Assembly (NCBI GenBank): GCA_044463125.1
Contig: JBIQMS010000017.1
Location: 1 to 64,000, forward strand
Direction of reading: 5' to 3'
Source of the DNA: CAYMZZ01 sp044463125
Lineage (GTDB): Bacteria; Bacteroidota; Bacteroidia; Chitinophagales; Chitinophagaceae
DNA: 64,000 bases
The notes below the pieces were generated by a model. That model was not told the origin of the DNA and did not search any database. It saw nothing but the letters and a program-made list of their open reading frames with translations. Positions 17,487-25,840 of the stretch are shown piece by piece. Each line of letters begins with the position of its first letter. Position 1 is the first letter of the stretch. Position numbers and translations under genes: made by a program.

Positions 17487-18365
17487 ATGAGTCAGTTTTC
17501 ATGGAAAGGCGTTTTTCCCGCATTAACCACCAAGTTTACAGCAGAGGATGAATTAGATATCCCCTTATTTGTAAAAAATCTCGAAACACAATGGAAAGCC
17601 GGTGTGAATGGCGTGATCCTGGGAGGTACCCTTGGTGAAGCCAGCGTGCTTACTACGGCCGAAAAAGAAAAGCTGGTGCATACCGCTTTGGCGCATGCCA
17701 ATGGGAAACCCGTGATCCTGAATATTGCGGAAGGAAGCACAAGGGTTGCTGTGGAACAGGCCAGGTTGGCCGAGAAATGGGGAGTGCAGGGATTGATGTT
17801 GCTGCCGCCCATGCGCTATAAACCCGATCACCGGGAGGCGGTTCATTTTTTCCGAACTGTGGCTGAAAGCACCAGTCTGCCTGTTATGCTCTACAATAAC
17901 CCTGTGGATTACAAAACAGAGATAACCCTTGCCATGTTTGAGGAACTGCAAAGCAGTACCAACATCACGGCTGTAAAAGAATCCACCCGCGATGTGACTA
18001 ATGTAACGCGCATGCGCAATGCTTTTGGCGATCGTTACAGCATTCTTTGTGGCGTAGACACACTTGCCATGGAAGAATTGTTGTTGGGTGCCGATGGTTG
18101 GGTGGCAGGACTTGTTTGCGCTTATCCCTTCGAAACGGTGAAACTGTATCAGTTGATACAGGAAGGAAAACTGGAGGAAGCCCGCGAACTTTATCGCTGG
18201 TTCATGCCGCTGCTGGAGCTCGATATCCACCCCAAGCTGGTACAATACATCAAACTGGCGGAAGCGGAAAATGGACTGGGCAGCGAATATGTGAGAGAGC
18301 CGAGGCTTAGACTCGAAGGCGAGGAGAGGAAGAGGGTGTTGAATGTCGTGAGACGTGAATCGTGA
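17487..18365 (+). CDS. DapA-family lyase, probable pyrroline-4-hydroxy-2-carboxylate deaminase
   Basis: This is a 292-residue TIM-barrel protein of the DHDPS/NAL superfamily. The Schiff-base lysine is K164 (AVKESTRD) and the conserved tyrosine is Y136 (MLYNNP). The substrate-loop motif is GGTLGEAS instead of GTTGE, arguing against true DapA. The neighbours encode the other steps of trans-4-hydroxy-L-proline breakdown, so the likely reaction is deamination and dehydration of 1-pyrroline-4-hydroxy-2-carboxylate to 2-oxoglutarate semialdehyde. The natural end is probably near VLNVV: the last four residues RRES and the TGA are encoded by a CGTGAnn heptad array. A sugar-acid lyase is the main alternative. 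Confidence 0.8.
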   Translation: MSQFSWKGVFPALTTKFTAEDELDIPLFVKNLETQWKAGVNGVILGGTLGEASVLTTAEKEKLVHTALAHANGKPVILNIAEGSTRVAVEQARLAEKWGVQGLMLLPPMRYKPDHREAVHFFRTVAESTSLPVMLYNNPVDYKTEITLAMFEELQSSTNITAVKESTRDVTNVTRMRNAFGDRYSILCGVDTLAMEELLLGADGWVAGLVCAYPFETVKLYQLIQEGKLEEARELYRWFMPLLELDIHPKLVQYIKLAEAENGLGSEYVREPRLRLEGEERKRVLNVVRRES

Positions 18366-18660
18366 GGCGTGAATCGTGAGGAGGGGGTGACGTAGTACGT
18401 ATTACGTAGTACGTTTTACGTAGTAAGTTTTGAGTTGTAAGTTTTAAGTAGTAAGTAGTAAGTAGTAGGTTTTAAGTTTTAAGTTTTAAGTTGTAAGTAT
18501 TAAGTTTTAAGTTGTAAGTAGTAAAATTTAAGTTGTAAGTAATAAGTTTTAAGTAAAGAGTTCTTTTCTTTCAATTTAAACCTTAAACTCTAAACCCTAA
18601 ACTTCTCACTAATTCAACCATTCAACAAATTCTCAAATTCACAAATTCTCAAATTTTTCC
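18349..18660. repeat. Longest composite array: CGTGAnn, ACGTnnT, AAGTnnT heptads and octads
   Basis: The order is CGTGAnn heptads (18349-18380, overlapping the end of the DapA-family gene), then ACGTnnT heptads (18390-18424), which pass in register into about eighteen AAGTnnT heptads (AAGTTTT, AAGTAGT, AAGTTGT) up to about 18556. The opposite arm is TTAAACC, TTAAACT, CTAAACC (about 18575-18603), followed by octads CAAATTCT, CAAATTCA (about 18625-18655), which stop about 10 nt before the ATG of the aldehyde dehydrogenase. Confidence 0.9.
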
Positions 18661-18664
18661 TCTC

Positions 18665-20092
18665 ATGTTTTTTCCCGACGCAACAATAAACGAAGTGAAT
18701 CAAACCATGGAGCAGGCACAGGAGGCTTTCCTGGCTTATCGAAAGATTTCTATTTCTGCAAGGGCTGCTTTCATGCGTAGCATCGCGGTACAGTTGCAGG
18801 GTGCTGCTGACGAGTTGATAAAGATAGCTGCAGAAGAAACGCATTTGCCGCTGGCCAGGCTTCGATCAGAGCTTACACGCACCTGCTTTCAGCTAAGCAG
18901 CTATGCCGATGCCTGCGAGAAAGGCGATTGGCTGCAAATTCGCAAAGAGGCGGCGGATCCCAACCGGCAGCCTGCCCGGCCCGATATTCGCAAGATGATG
19001 GTTCCGCTGGGACCCGTGCTGGTTTTTGGTGCCGCCAATTTCCCATTCGCCTATTCCACTGCCGGAGGTGATACAGCATGCGCGCTGGCGGCGGGTTGCA
19101 GTGTTGTCGTGAAAGCCCACCCCGCACACGCGAAAACCAGTGAGAAAGTGGCGGAATTGATACAAATGGCTATCAGTCTTTCTCCGGATATCCCCGCGCA
19201 TAGTTTTCAACATATTCATGGAGCTTCCCACGAAGTGGGTAAAGCCCTTGTGGAACATCCCTATGCCAAAGCCGTTGGTTTTACGGGCTCCCTTGCCGGT
19301 GGCAGACAGCTTTTTGATTGGGCGCAGCAGCGACCCGTGCCGATTCCTGTATTTGCGGAAATGAGCAGCATCAATCCCATTTTTATTTTCCCCGACAAAT
19401 TGCAGCAGGATCCAGAGGGGCTTGCCAAACAGATAGCGGGTTCTGTTACATTGGGCGTTGGACAGTTTTGCACCAACCCCGGTCTGCTCATTGCTCCGCA
19501 AATGCCCACGCTGGAAACTTTCCGTAAAGCCCTGGCCCTGGAAATAGAAAATGATCAGCCTGCTGAAATGTTGCATACGGGCATATTTCAAAACTATGTG
19601 GAGAAAAGGGCTAATGCACTTGCACAGGCGGAGGTGGAGTTGTTGGCAACAGCAAAGGCGGAGCCGCTCTATAACCAGGGTGTGGCTACCATCGCCAGCA
19701 CCAGCGCTGCCAACTTTTTGCAAAACCCAGTATTGCATCGCGAAGTATTTGGGCCCTGGTCGCTCATTATTCAGTGCGATAATATGAAGCAGATGGAGGA
19801 ACTCGCTGGTAAACTCGAAGGTCAGCTAACCGCCACCCTGATGGCAACGCGCAAGGACCTGGAAGAATATCCTGCATTTTTAGAAAAGGCCATCGACCTC
19901 GCGGGCCGGGTAGTAATGAATGGCGTACCTACTGGCGTGGAAGTGAGCCAGGCCATGATGCATGGGGGACCTTATCCCGCCACCACCGACTCACGTTTTA
20001 CGGCCGTGGGTGCCGATGGAATTATGCGCTTTGTACGTCCGGTCGCGTTTCAGAGTTGGGAGCCGGATATGCTGCCGGAATACCTGCGCTGA
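18665..20092 (+). CDS. 2-oxoglutarate semialdehyde dehydrogenase (ALDH family)
   Basis: The 475-residue NAD(P)-dependent aldehyde dehydrogenase has catalytic C269 in GVGQFCTNPG, general base E232 in FAEMSSINP and the cofactor-loop motif VGFTGSLAGG. The family (2,5-dioxovalerate or alpha-ketoglutarate semialdehyde dehydrogenase) oxidises the semialdehyde to 2-oxoglutarate, the last step of hydroxyproline and of several sugar-acid pathways. Placement after a DapA-family lyase and near a hydroxyproline epimerase supports the hydroxyproline route. Its 3' end overlaps the convergent sterol-desaturase-family gene by 43 nt. The leader is an octad array. Confidence 0.9.
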   Translation: MFFPDATINEVNQTMEQAQEAFLAYRKISISARAAFMRSIAVQLQGAADELIKIAAEETHLPLARLRSELTRTCFQLSSYADACEKGDWLQIRKEAADPNRQPARPDIRKMMVPLGPVLVFGAANFPFAYSTAGGDTACALAAGCSVVVKAHPAHAKTSEKVAELIQMAISLSPDIPAHSFQHIHGASHEVGKALVEHPYAKAVGFTGSLAGGRQLFDWAQQRPVPIPVFAEMSSINPIFIFPDKLQQDPEGLAKQIAGSVTLGVGQFCTNPGLLIAPQMPTLETFRKALALEIENDQPAEMLHTGIFQNYVEKRANALAQAEVELLATAKAEPLYNQGVATIASTSAANFLQNPVLHREVFGPWSLIIQCDNMKQMEELAGKLEGQLTATLMATRKDLEEYPAFLEKAIDLAGRVVMNGVPTGVEVSQAMMHGGPYPATTDSRFTAVGADGIMRFVRPVAFQSWEPDMLPEYLR

Positions 20093-21330
20093 TATACCAG
20101 CCAGGCTGTTGCTGCAAACGACAATAAGAAGTAGCCCGCCAGGAAATAGACAATGCCGGGTATATACATGGAAGCGCCAAACCAGTCACCCTGCTCTACC
20201 ATAAACCAGGCGGCCAGGCTACAGCGAAGCAATTCGGCAACGATGGCCGAACTGTTTCCATCCATCAAATCAGTAAGGCTGTAAACAGTGAGAAATAGGA
20301 AGGCGCCATACCAGAAGATGTAAGAGCTGTCCATCGCATTGATTCGGGCAATGCTGGCGAAAAGATAACTGGTGAATAGCAGGATCATGAAGAGCTGAAT
20401 CCATGCCCAGGCTTTCATTTCGCGCGAAGCATAAGGCTCGTATTTTTCAAAATGGTAAACGTCGTCAATTTTATATACCGGAAATTTTTCCGCCACATCT
20501 GCCGGCCGGTAGCCTGTGGGCTTGAACCATAAGGTGAATTTGTCTTTCCAGTTCCGAGTTCTCCAGGCATCCTTACAAAGTAGCCAAACATGCTGAAAAT
20601 TGATCTTGATCGGGTTCCAGGTACGGGCCGGGCGGGTTATGCCATAAACCGGTTCCACTTCCGGTAGCTCTTCCTGAAAACTCCCAAACCATTTATCCCA
20701 GAATATGAAAATCTGTCCATAGTTTTTATCCATATATTCCGGGTTGATGGCATGGTGAACGCGGTGATGTGAGGGTGTAACAATCACTTTTTCGAGCCAT
20801 CCCATTTTGTTGATATGCTGTGTATGATACCAGAACTGGGCGAATAGGTGCAGGGGCGCCACTATGGCGATGACTTCGCCGGGTACTCCCAACAGCGCAG
20901 AAGGAAGCAGGAAGATGACGAAGATCCTTGCCACGGATGAAATGCTTTGCCGCAAGGCACAGGCCAGGTTGAAGTCTTCGCTACTATGGTGAATAATATG
21001 ACCGTTCCAGAAAAAATTCACTTTATGCTGAATACGGTGCACCCAGTAGCCGGCCAGGTCGAGTGTAAAAAATGCGATTACATAAACCAGCCAGGTAGCT
21101 TCAATCTGCATAAGCGCCATATGCTCCAGCATCCAGGGATAACTGATGACGACAAGCGAAAGTCCCAACACATCCTTTACCACATTGGTGACGCCGGAGC
21201 TAAGGCTCGCGATCATATCCATGCTGCGAACCGTTTCCTTATGCTTTTTCCAGCCATACCATTTCTCAAACAAAACCAGGGCCAGGAAGGCCGGCATTGC
21301 AATGAGCAGTATCTTTCCGTACATTTCCAT
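20050..21330 (-). CDS. Sterol desaturase / alkylglycerol monooxygenase-like membrane hydroxylase
   Basis: From the ATG at 21330 the protein has 426 residues (a TTG start two codons earlier is possible). It belongs to the fatty acid hydroxylase superfamily of di-iron membrane enzymes. The histidine boxes are HRIQH, HIIHHSSE and HHRVHHAIN, followed by DKNYGQIFIFWDKWFGSF, an arrangement typical of the bacterial relatives of alkylglycerol monooxygenase. Several membrane segments lie at both ends. It points against the hydroxyproline genes and overlaps the aldehyde dehydrogenase tail by 43 nt, so it is probably a bystander. The lipid substrate is unknown. Confidence 0.88.
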   Translation of the reverse strand: MEMYGKILLIAMPAFLALVLFEKWYGWKKHKETVRSMDMIASLSSGVTNVVKDVLGLSLVVISYPWMLEHMALMQIEATWLVYVIAFFTLDLAGYWVHRIQHKVNFFWNGHIIHHSSEDFNLACALRQSISSVARIFVIFLLPSALLGVPGEVIAIVAPLHLFAQFWYHTQHINKMGWLEKVIVTPSHHRVHHAINPEYMDKNYGQIFIFWDKWFGSFQEELPEVEPVYGITRPARTWNPIKINFQHVWLLCKDAWRTRNWKDKFTLWFKPTGYRPADVAEKFPVYKIDDVYHFEKYEPYASREMKAWAWIQLFMILLFTSYLFASIARINAMDSSYIFWYGAFLFLTVYSLTDLMDGNSSAIVAELLRCSLAAWFMVEQGDWFGASMYIPGIVYFLAGYFLLSFAATAWLVYQRRYSGSISGSQL

Positions 21331-21364
21331 ATGCAAACAATGATTACGAATTTACAAAATTTGC

Positions 21365-22378
21365 ATGAAGCATATATTCGAATGTATTGACGGGCATACC
21401 TGTGGCAATCCGGTAAGGGTAGTGGCGAAAGGCGCCCCGGAACTCCGGGGAAAGACCATTGCCGAGAAGCGACTGCACTTCCTGGAAGAATACGATTGGA
21501 TCCGTACCGGGCTCATGTTTGAGCCGCGTGGGCACGATATGATGAGCGGAAGCTTTATCTATCCTCCGGCGGATCCTGAAAACGACGCGGCCATCCTCTT
21601 TATCGAAACCAGCGGCTGCCTTCCGATGTGTGGGCATGGTACAATCGGAACGGTTACCATCGCCATTGAAGAAGGGTTGATTCAACCCCGGCATCCGGGA
21701 AGTTTACGTTTGGAGACACCGGCCGGCCTGGTGCGCATAAGCTATCAAACCGAAAGGAAAGATGGTAAAGAAAAAGTGCGATCGGTGCGGCTTATCAATA
21801 TTCCTTCTTACCTGCACGCATCCGGTTTGGCGGTGGAATGTCCCGGACTGGGACCAATAAGGGTAGATGTGGCATACGGTGGAAATTTTTATGCGATCGT
21901 GGATGAGCAGGAAAATTTTCCAGGTCTCCAGCATTATAGCGCCTCGCAGTTGATAGAGATGGCCCGTGAGCTGCGCAAGAATATTAATGCCGCCTACCAG
22001 TTTGTGCATCCGGAGGACGAGCGCATAAAAGGATGCAGTCATATTCTGTGGACAGGTGCTGTGATTGATAAGCAATCTACCGCGCGAAATGCGGTATTTT
22101 ATGGCGATAAAGCCATCGACCGTTCGCCTTGTGGCACCGGCACCAGTGCGCGCATGGCGCAATGGTATGCCAAAGGACGTTTGAAGAAAGGGGATGCTTT
22201 TGTACACGAAAGCATCATCGGATCTAAATTCACTGGCCGGATAGAAGAAGAGCTGGAACTTGCCGGCCATCGGGCCATCCGCCCTTCCATAGAAGGCTGG
22301 GCCAAAATTTATGGATATAATACGATTTGGATCGATGAAGAAGATGATCCGTTTGCGAAAGGATTTCAGGTAGTGTAG
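21365..22378 (+). CDS. 4-hydroxyproline 2-epimerase (proline racemase family)
   Basis: The 337-residue protein of the proline racemase family interconverts trans-4-hydroxy-L-proline and cis-4-hydroxy-D-proline. Both catalytic cysteines are present: C89 in MCGHGTIG and C256 in SPCGTGTSA. Two cysteines indicate an epimerase or racemase rather than the Ser/Thr-containing hydroxyproline dehydratases of the same family. The neighbouring D-amino acid dehydrogenase, DapA-family lyase and semialdehyde dehydrogenase complete the pathway, which favours hydroxyproline over proline as substrate. A run of AAGTnnT-type heptads begins immediately after the TAG stop. Confidence 0.9.
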   Translation: MKHIFECIDGHTCGNPVRVVAKGAPELRGKTIAEKRLHFLEEYDWIRTGLMFEPRGHDMMSGSFIYPPADPENDAAILFIETSGCLPMCGHGTIGTVTIAIEEGLIQPRHPGSLRLETPAGLVRISYQTERKDGKEKVRSVRLINIPSYLHASGLAVECPGLGPIRVDVAYGGNFYAIVDEQENFPGLQHYSASQLIEMARELRKNINAAYQFVHPEDERIKGCSHILWTGAVIDKQSTARNAVFYGDKAIDRSPCGTGTSARMAQWYAKGRLKKGDAFVHESIIGSKFTGRIEEELELAGHRAIRPSIEGWAKIYGYNTIWIDEEDDPFAKGFQVV

Positions 22379-22379
22379 G

Positions 22380-22515
22380 AAAGTTGTGAGTTGTAAGTAG
22401 TAAGTAGTAAGTAGTAAGTTGGGTAGGTTTATATCAAAAATAATCTGCGATGATCTGCGGAAAAATAATGATAGCAATATTCAAATCCACAAATATTCAA
22501 ATTCACAAATTTATT
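22380..22515. repeat. Heptad, decad and octad units before the GH127 gene
   Basis: TTGTGAG, TTGTAAG, TAGTAAG heptads follow the epimerase stop. Two ATCTGCG decad units lie at about 22443-22465. Octads (CAAATCCA, CAAATATT, CAAATTCA) run to about 22512, 9 nt before the GH127 ATG. The complementary heptad arm is missing here. Confidence 0.7.
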
Positions 22516-22520
22516 CGCTC

Positions 22521-24506
22521 ATGCGACAAATATCCCTCATCATCGCCCTTGTCTTTATTGCGATTGCTGCTTTCGCGCAATCGGGCTGGCAATACCGGCC
22601 GGTCAATTTTTCGAAGGTGAATATTACCGATGCCTTTTGGAAACCAAGGATGGAAACCGTAGCCACGGTTACCATGGATGCCTGCATTTATCAGACTGAG
22701 CAGCGCACGCCGCGTATTCGCAATTTTGAAAAAGTGGCGAGGCGAATGGGGGAGAAGCACGAAGGAATTTATTATGATGACAGCGATGTGTACAAAGCCA
22801 TCGAAGCCATGGCTTACTCTCTGCGTACGCGTCGCGATTCAGCGCTGGAAGCTAAAGCCGATGAGTGGATTGAAAAGATAGCGGCCGCACAGGAGCCGGA
22901 TGGCTATTTGAATACTTATTATTCGCTGCGCGGATTACAGGGCCGGTGGACCGATGTGGAAAAGCATGAAGACTACAATGCCGGGCATCTGATAGAAGCG
23001 GCTGTGGCTTATTATGATGTAACGGGCAAGCGAAAATTCCTGGATGTGGCGATACGCCTGGCGAATCATATTGATTCCGCGCTGTACCGCTCGGGTCGCA
23101 AATGGATCAGCGGACATCAGGAAATAGAACTGGCCCTGGTAAAGCTCCATCGGGTAACGGGGGATGCCCGCTATATTGAGCTGGCCGACTGGTATATTCG
23201 ATCCAGAGGGAGCCAGTTTCCTTACCAAAGCGCCTGGCTCACGCCAGCTTACTGGCAGGATTTGAAGCCGGTGACGGAGCAAACGGAAATCACCGGGCAT
23301 GCCGTGCGGGCTATGTACCTCTTTAGCGGTGTGGCCGATATGGCCGCGATAAAAAAGAATAAAGACTACCTGCAGGCCATGGAAAGGATTTGGGAAGATG
23401 TTGTTCATCGCAACATGTATGTAACGGGTGGCATTGGCTCTGCGGGCGACAATGAAGGATTTTCTGTGGATTATGACCTGCCCAATGAGGAAGCCTATTG
23501 CGAAACCTGTGCCAGTGTGGGTATGGTTTTCTGGAACGCGCGCATGAGCCAGCTCACCGGGAATTCCAAATACTATGACGTACTGGAACGCAGCCTCTAC
23601 AATGGGGCGCTCGATGGCTTGAGCCTTTCCGGTGATCGTTTCTTTTACGGCAATCCCCTGGCCAGCAATGGCCGCCACACCCGCAAAGCCTGGTTTGGTA
23701 CTGCCTGTTGTCCTGCCAATATCGCCAGGCTGGTAGCTTCACTTGGCAATTATGTGTATGGGGAAGAAAAGGACCAGGTTTGGGTAAATCTCTTTGTGGC
23801 CAGCGATGCAGAGCTTAGAATGGGAGGTACGCCTGTGAAAATGAAGATGGAAACCAATTATCCCTGGGACGGAAAGATCAGCCTGCAAACCAGCTTAACC
23901 AAAAAACGCCGCTTTCAAATTCGTATTCGAATCCCCGGATGGTTCCAGGGCAAAATGGTGGATGGCGATTTGTACCAACGCGCTTCGGATGACGGCGCCA
24001 ACGATTTTTTCGATCCAACAGTCAATGGCAAAGCCGTGTCTTATAAAGTGGAAAATGGATATATAGTTGTAGACAACACCTGGAAGGAGGGCGATCGGCT
24101 GGAAATGGAATTTCCCTTACAGACGCAATTGCTGCTGTCAAGAGAGGAGGTTGCCGCCAACCGCGACCGGATGGCTTTGCAGCGGGGCCCGCTGGTTTAT
24201 TGTGTGGAAGGAGCGGATAACCCGGCCGGGGTATGGAACCTGCTGATGGATCCGTCGGCCAGTTGGAAACCGGTCAATCATTCCATACAGGGGCATCAAC
24301 TCACAGCCCTCAAGGGAGAAATTTGGGAACTGGTTCCCGACGTCAGCGGTAAAGACGTGCAACTCCGGAAAAGGGTGGTAACGGCCATTCCCTATTATAC
24401 CTGGGCCAACCGGCAACCCAACGATATGCAGGTGTGGCTACCCAGCAAGATTCATTCGCTCATGATCAATAACAGCAACAAAAAATCGGATGGGGGAAAT
24501 TATTAG
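22521..24506 (+). CDS. Secreted GH127 beta-L-arabinofuranosidase
   Basis: Taken from the ATG at 22521, which starts a clear signal peptide (MRQISLIIALVFIAIAAFAQ), the protein has 661 residues. It has the (alpha/alpha)6 barrel of GH127, followed by beta-sandwich domains. The zinc and catalytic residues of the Bifidobacterium enzyme HypBA1 (E338, C340, C417, C418) have matching candidates here: E328 and C330 in CETCASVG, and C396-C397 in TACCPANIARL. HypBA1 removes beta-L-arabinofuranose from hydroxyproline-linked arabinooligosaccharides of plant extensins. It is striking that the gene sits inside a hydroxyproline-degradation locus. Other GH127 members may have other specificities. Confidence 0.9.
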   Translation: MRQISLIIALVFIAIAAFAQSGWQYRPVNFSKVNITDAFWKPRMETVATVTMDACIYQTEQRTPRIRNFEKVARRMGEKHEGIYYDDSDVYKAIEAMAYSLRTRRDSALEAKADEWIEKIAAAQEPDGYLNTYYSLRGLQGRWTDVEKHEDYNAGHLIEAAVAYYDVTGKRKFLDVAIRLANHIDSALYRSGRKWISGHQEIELALVKLHRVTGDARYIELADWYIRSRGSQFPYQSAWLTPAYWQDLKPVTEQTEITGHAVRAMYLFSGVADMAAIKKNKDYLQAMERIWEDVVHRNMYVTGGIGSAGDNEGFSVDYDLPNEEAYCETCASVGMVFWNARMSQLTGNSKYYDVLERSLYNGALDGLSLSGDRFFYGNPLASNGRHTRKAWFGTACCPANIARLVASLGNYVYGEEKDQVWVNLFVASDAELRMGGTPVKMKMETNYPWDGKISLQTSLTKKRRFQIRIRIPGWFQGKMVDGDLYQRASDDGANDFFDPTVNGKAVSYKVENGYIVVDNTWKEGDRLEMEFPLQTQLLLSREEVAANRDRMALQRGPLVYCVEGADNPAGVWNLLMDPSASWKPVNHSIQGHQLTALKGEIWELVPDVSGKDVQLRKRVVTAIPYYTWANRQPNDMQVWLPSKIHSLMINNSNKKSDGGNY

Positions 24507-24539
24507 TAGAAACATAAAATGCAGCGGTAATTTTGCGCT

Positions 24540-25787
24540 ATGAAAGTAACCATCATCGGTGGAGGTATCGCCGGCCTCGCATCCGCCTATTACTTACGAA
24601 AACAGGGCATGGATGTAGTGGTAATTGAAAGAAACAAGATGGAAGATGGATGTTCCTATGGAAATATGGGATACGTATCACCCTCACATTTTATCCCACT
24701 TGCCACACCGGGTATTGTAGCCCAGGGCCTGAAATGGATGCTTCGTTCATCCAGTCCTTTTTATATTAAGCCAAGGCTCAATTGGGACCTGATACAATGG
24801 GGCATGCTATTTTGGAAAAATGCCAATGCGGCGCAGGTACAGAAAAGTGTACCACATCTGAATAATCTTTTGCAACTGACACGCGAACTCGTGGCGAATG
24901 ATTGGAAGAATGAATTGCCAAATTCTTTCGACCTGGTAGAGAAAGGTTGCTGGATGCTTTATAAACAGGAGAAAACCAAACAGCATGAAGCTGAACTGGC
25001 CGAGCAGGCGGAGAAATTGGGATTGAAAGCCAGAATATGTTCCCCCGCTGAGGTGCAGGAACTGGAACCGGAAATTAAAACGGATGTGGCGGGTGGCGTA
25101 TTGTACTACGACGATTGTCATGTGCAACCGGCAAAACTGATGCAATCTCTTTACCAGTATTTGCAAGCGCAGGGAGTGAAGTTCTGGTTGAATACAGAAG
25201 TGCAGGATTTTGAAGTGAAGGGCAAGAGGATAGTTGCAGTACGCACAGACAAGGGCGATTTGCACAGCGACAGTTGGGTTTTGGCGAATGGTTCCTGGTT
25301 GGGAATATTGGGAAAAAAGCTGGGAACGAAGTTGCCCATGCAACCAGGCAAAGGATATTCGCTCAGTTTTGAGAATATGACCCGGAATCTGCAGCATCCT
25401 GCCATCCTGGTGGATCATCGCACCGCCACTACACCCATTGATAGGTGGTTGCGAATTGGCGGGACTATGGAGTTGAGCGGTCACAATGATCAGGTGCTTC
25501 CCAAAAGGGTGCAGGCCATAGTGGACGCGGTGAAACTGTATTTCCCGGATATTTCCCTACCCACTGTTGATCCATCCAAAGCCTGGTTTGGTTACAGGCC
25601 CGTTACTCCCGACGGAATGCCCTATATTGGTAAATTGGGGACCAGTGAAAATTGTTATGTTGCCGGTGGCCATGCCATGCTGGGTATCAGTGCGGCTGCT
25701 GGTACAGGGCTTTTATTGGGACAAATCATGACCGGGCAACCCACATCCATTCCGGTGGAAGCCTTTAAGCCCGAACGTTTTCGTTAA
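24540..25787 (+). CDS. FAD-dependent D-amino acid dehydrogenase, probable D-hydroxyproline dehydrogenase
   Basis: The 415-residue DadA/glycine-oxidase-type flavoprotein has the N-terminal dinucleotide motif GGGIAGLASAYYLRKQG and the C-terminal FAD segment WFGYRPVTPDGMPYIGKL...GHAMLGISAAAGTG. In the hydroxyproline pathway such enzymes oxidise cis-4-hydroxy-D-proline to 1-pyrroline-4-hydroxy-2-carboxylate and pass electrons to the respiratory chain. The nearby epimerase and DapA-family lyase make that the likely substrate, although DadA homologues also act on D-alanine or other D-amino acids. It follows the GH127 gene by 33 nt, probably in one transcript. No separate small iron-sulfur subunit is present. 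Confidence 0.87.
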   Translation: MKVTIIGGGIAGLASAYYLRKQGMDVVVIERNKMEDGCSYGNMGYVSPSHFIPLATPGIVAQGLKWMLRSSSPFYIKPRLNWDLIQWGMLFWKNANAAQVQKSVPHLNNLLQLTRELVANDWKNELPNSFDLVEKGCWMLYKQEKTKQHEAELAEQAEKLGLKARICSPAEVQELEPEIKTDVAGGVLYYDDCHVQPAKLMQSLYQYLQAQGVKFWLNTEVQDFEVKGKRIVAVRTDKGDLHSDSWVLANGSWLGILGKKLGTKLPMQPGKGYSLSFENMTRNLQHPAILVDHRTATTPIDRWLRIGGTMELSGHNDQVLPKRVQAIVDAVKLYFPDISLPTVDPSKAWFGYRPVTPDGMPYIGKLGTSENCYVAGGHAMLGISAAAGTGLLLGQIMTGQPTSIPVEAFKPERFR

Positions 25788-25840
25788 AAATTTGTTGAGG
25801 ACGCGGGGCTTCCAGCCAGGCTTCCTACTTTTATATTTTT

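Noticed and set aside
18349..18660. CRISPR array
   Set aside because: Units are 7-8 nt with 2-3 variable bases and no spacers of 25-40 nt, and there are no cas genes nearby.
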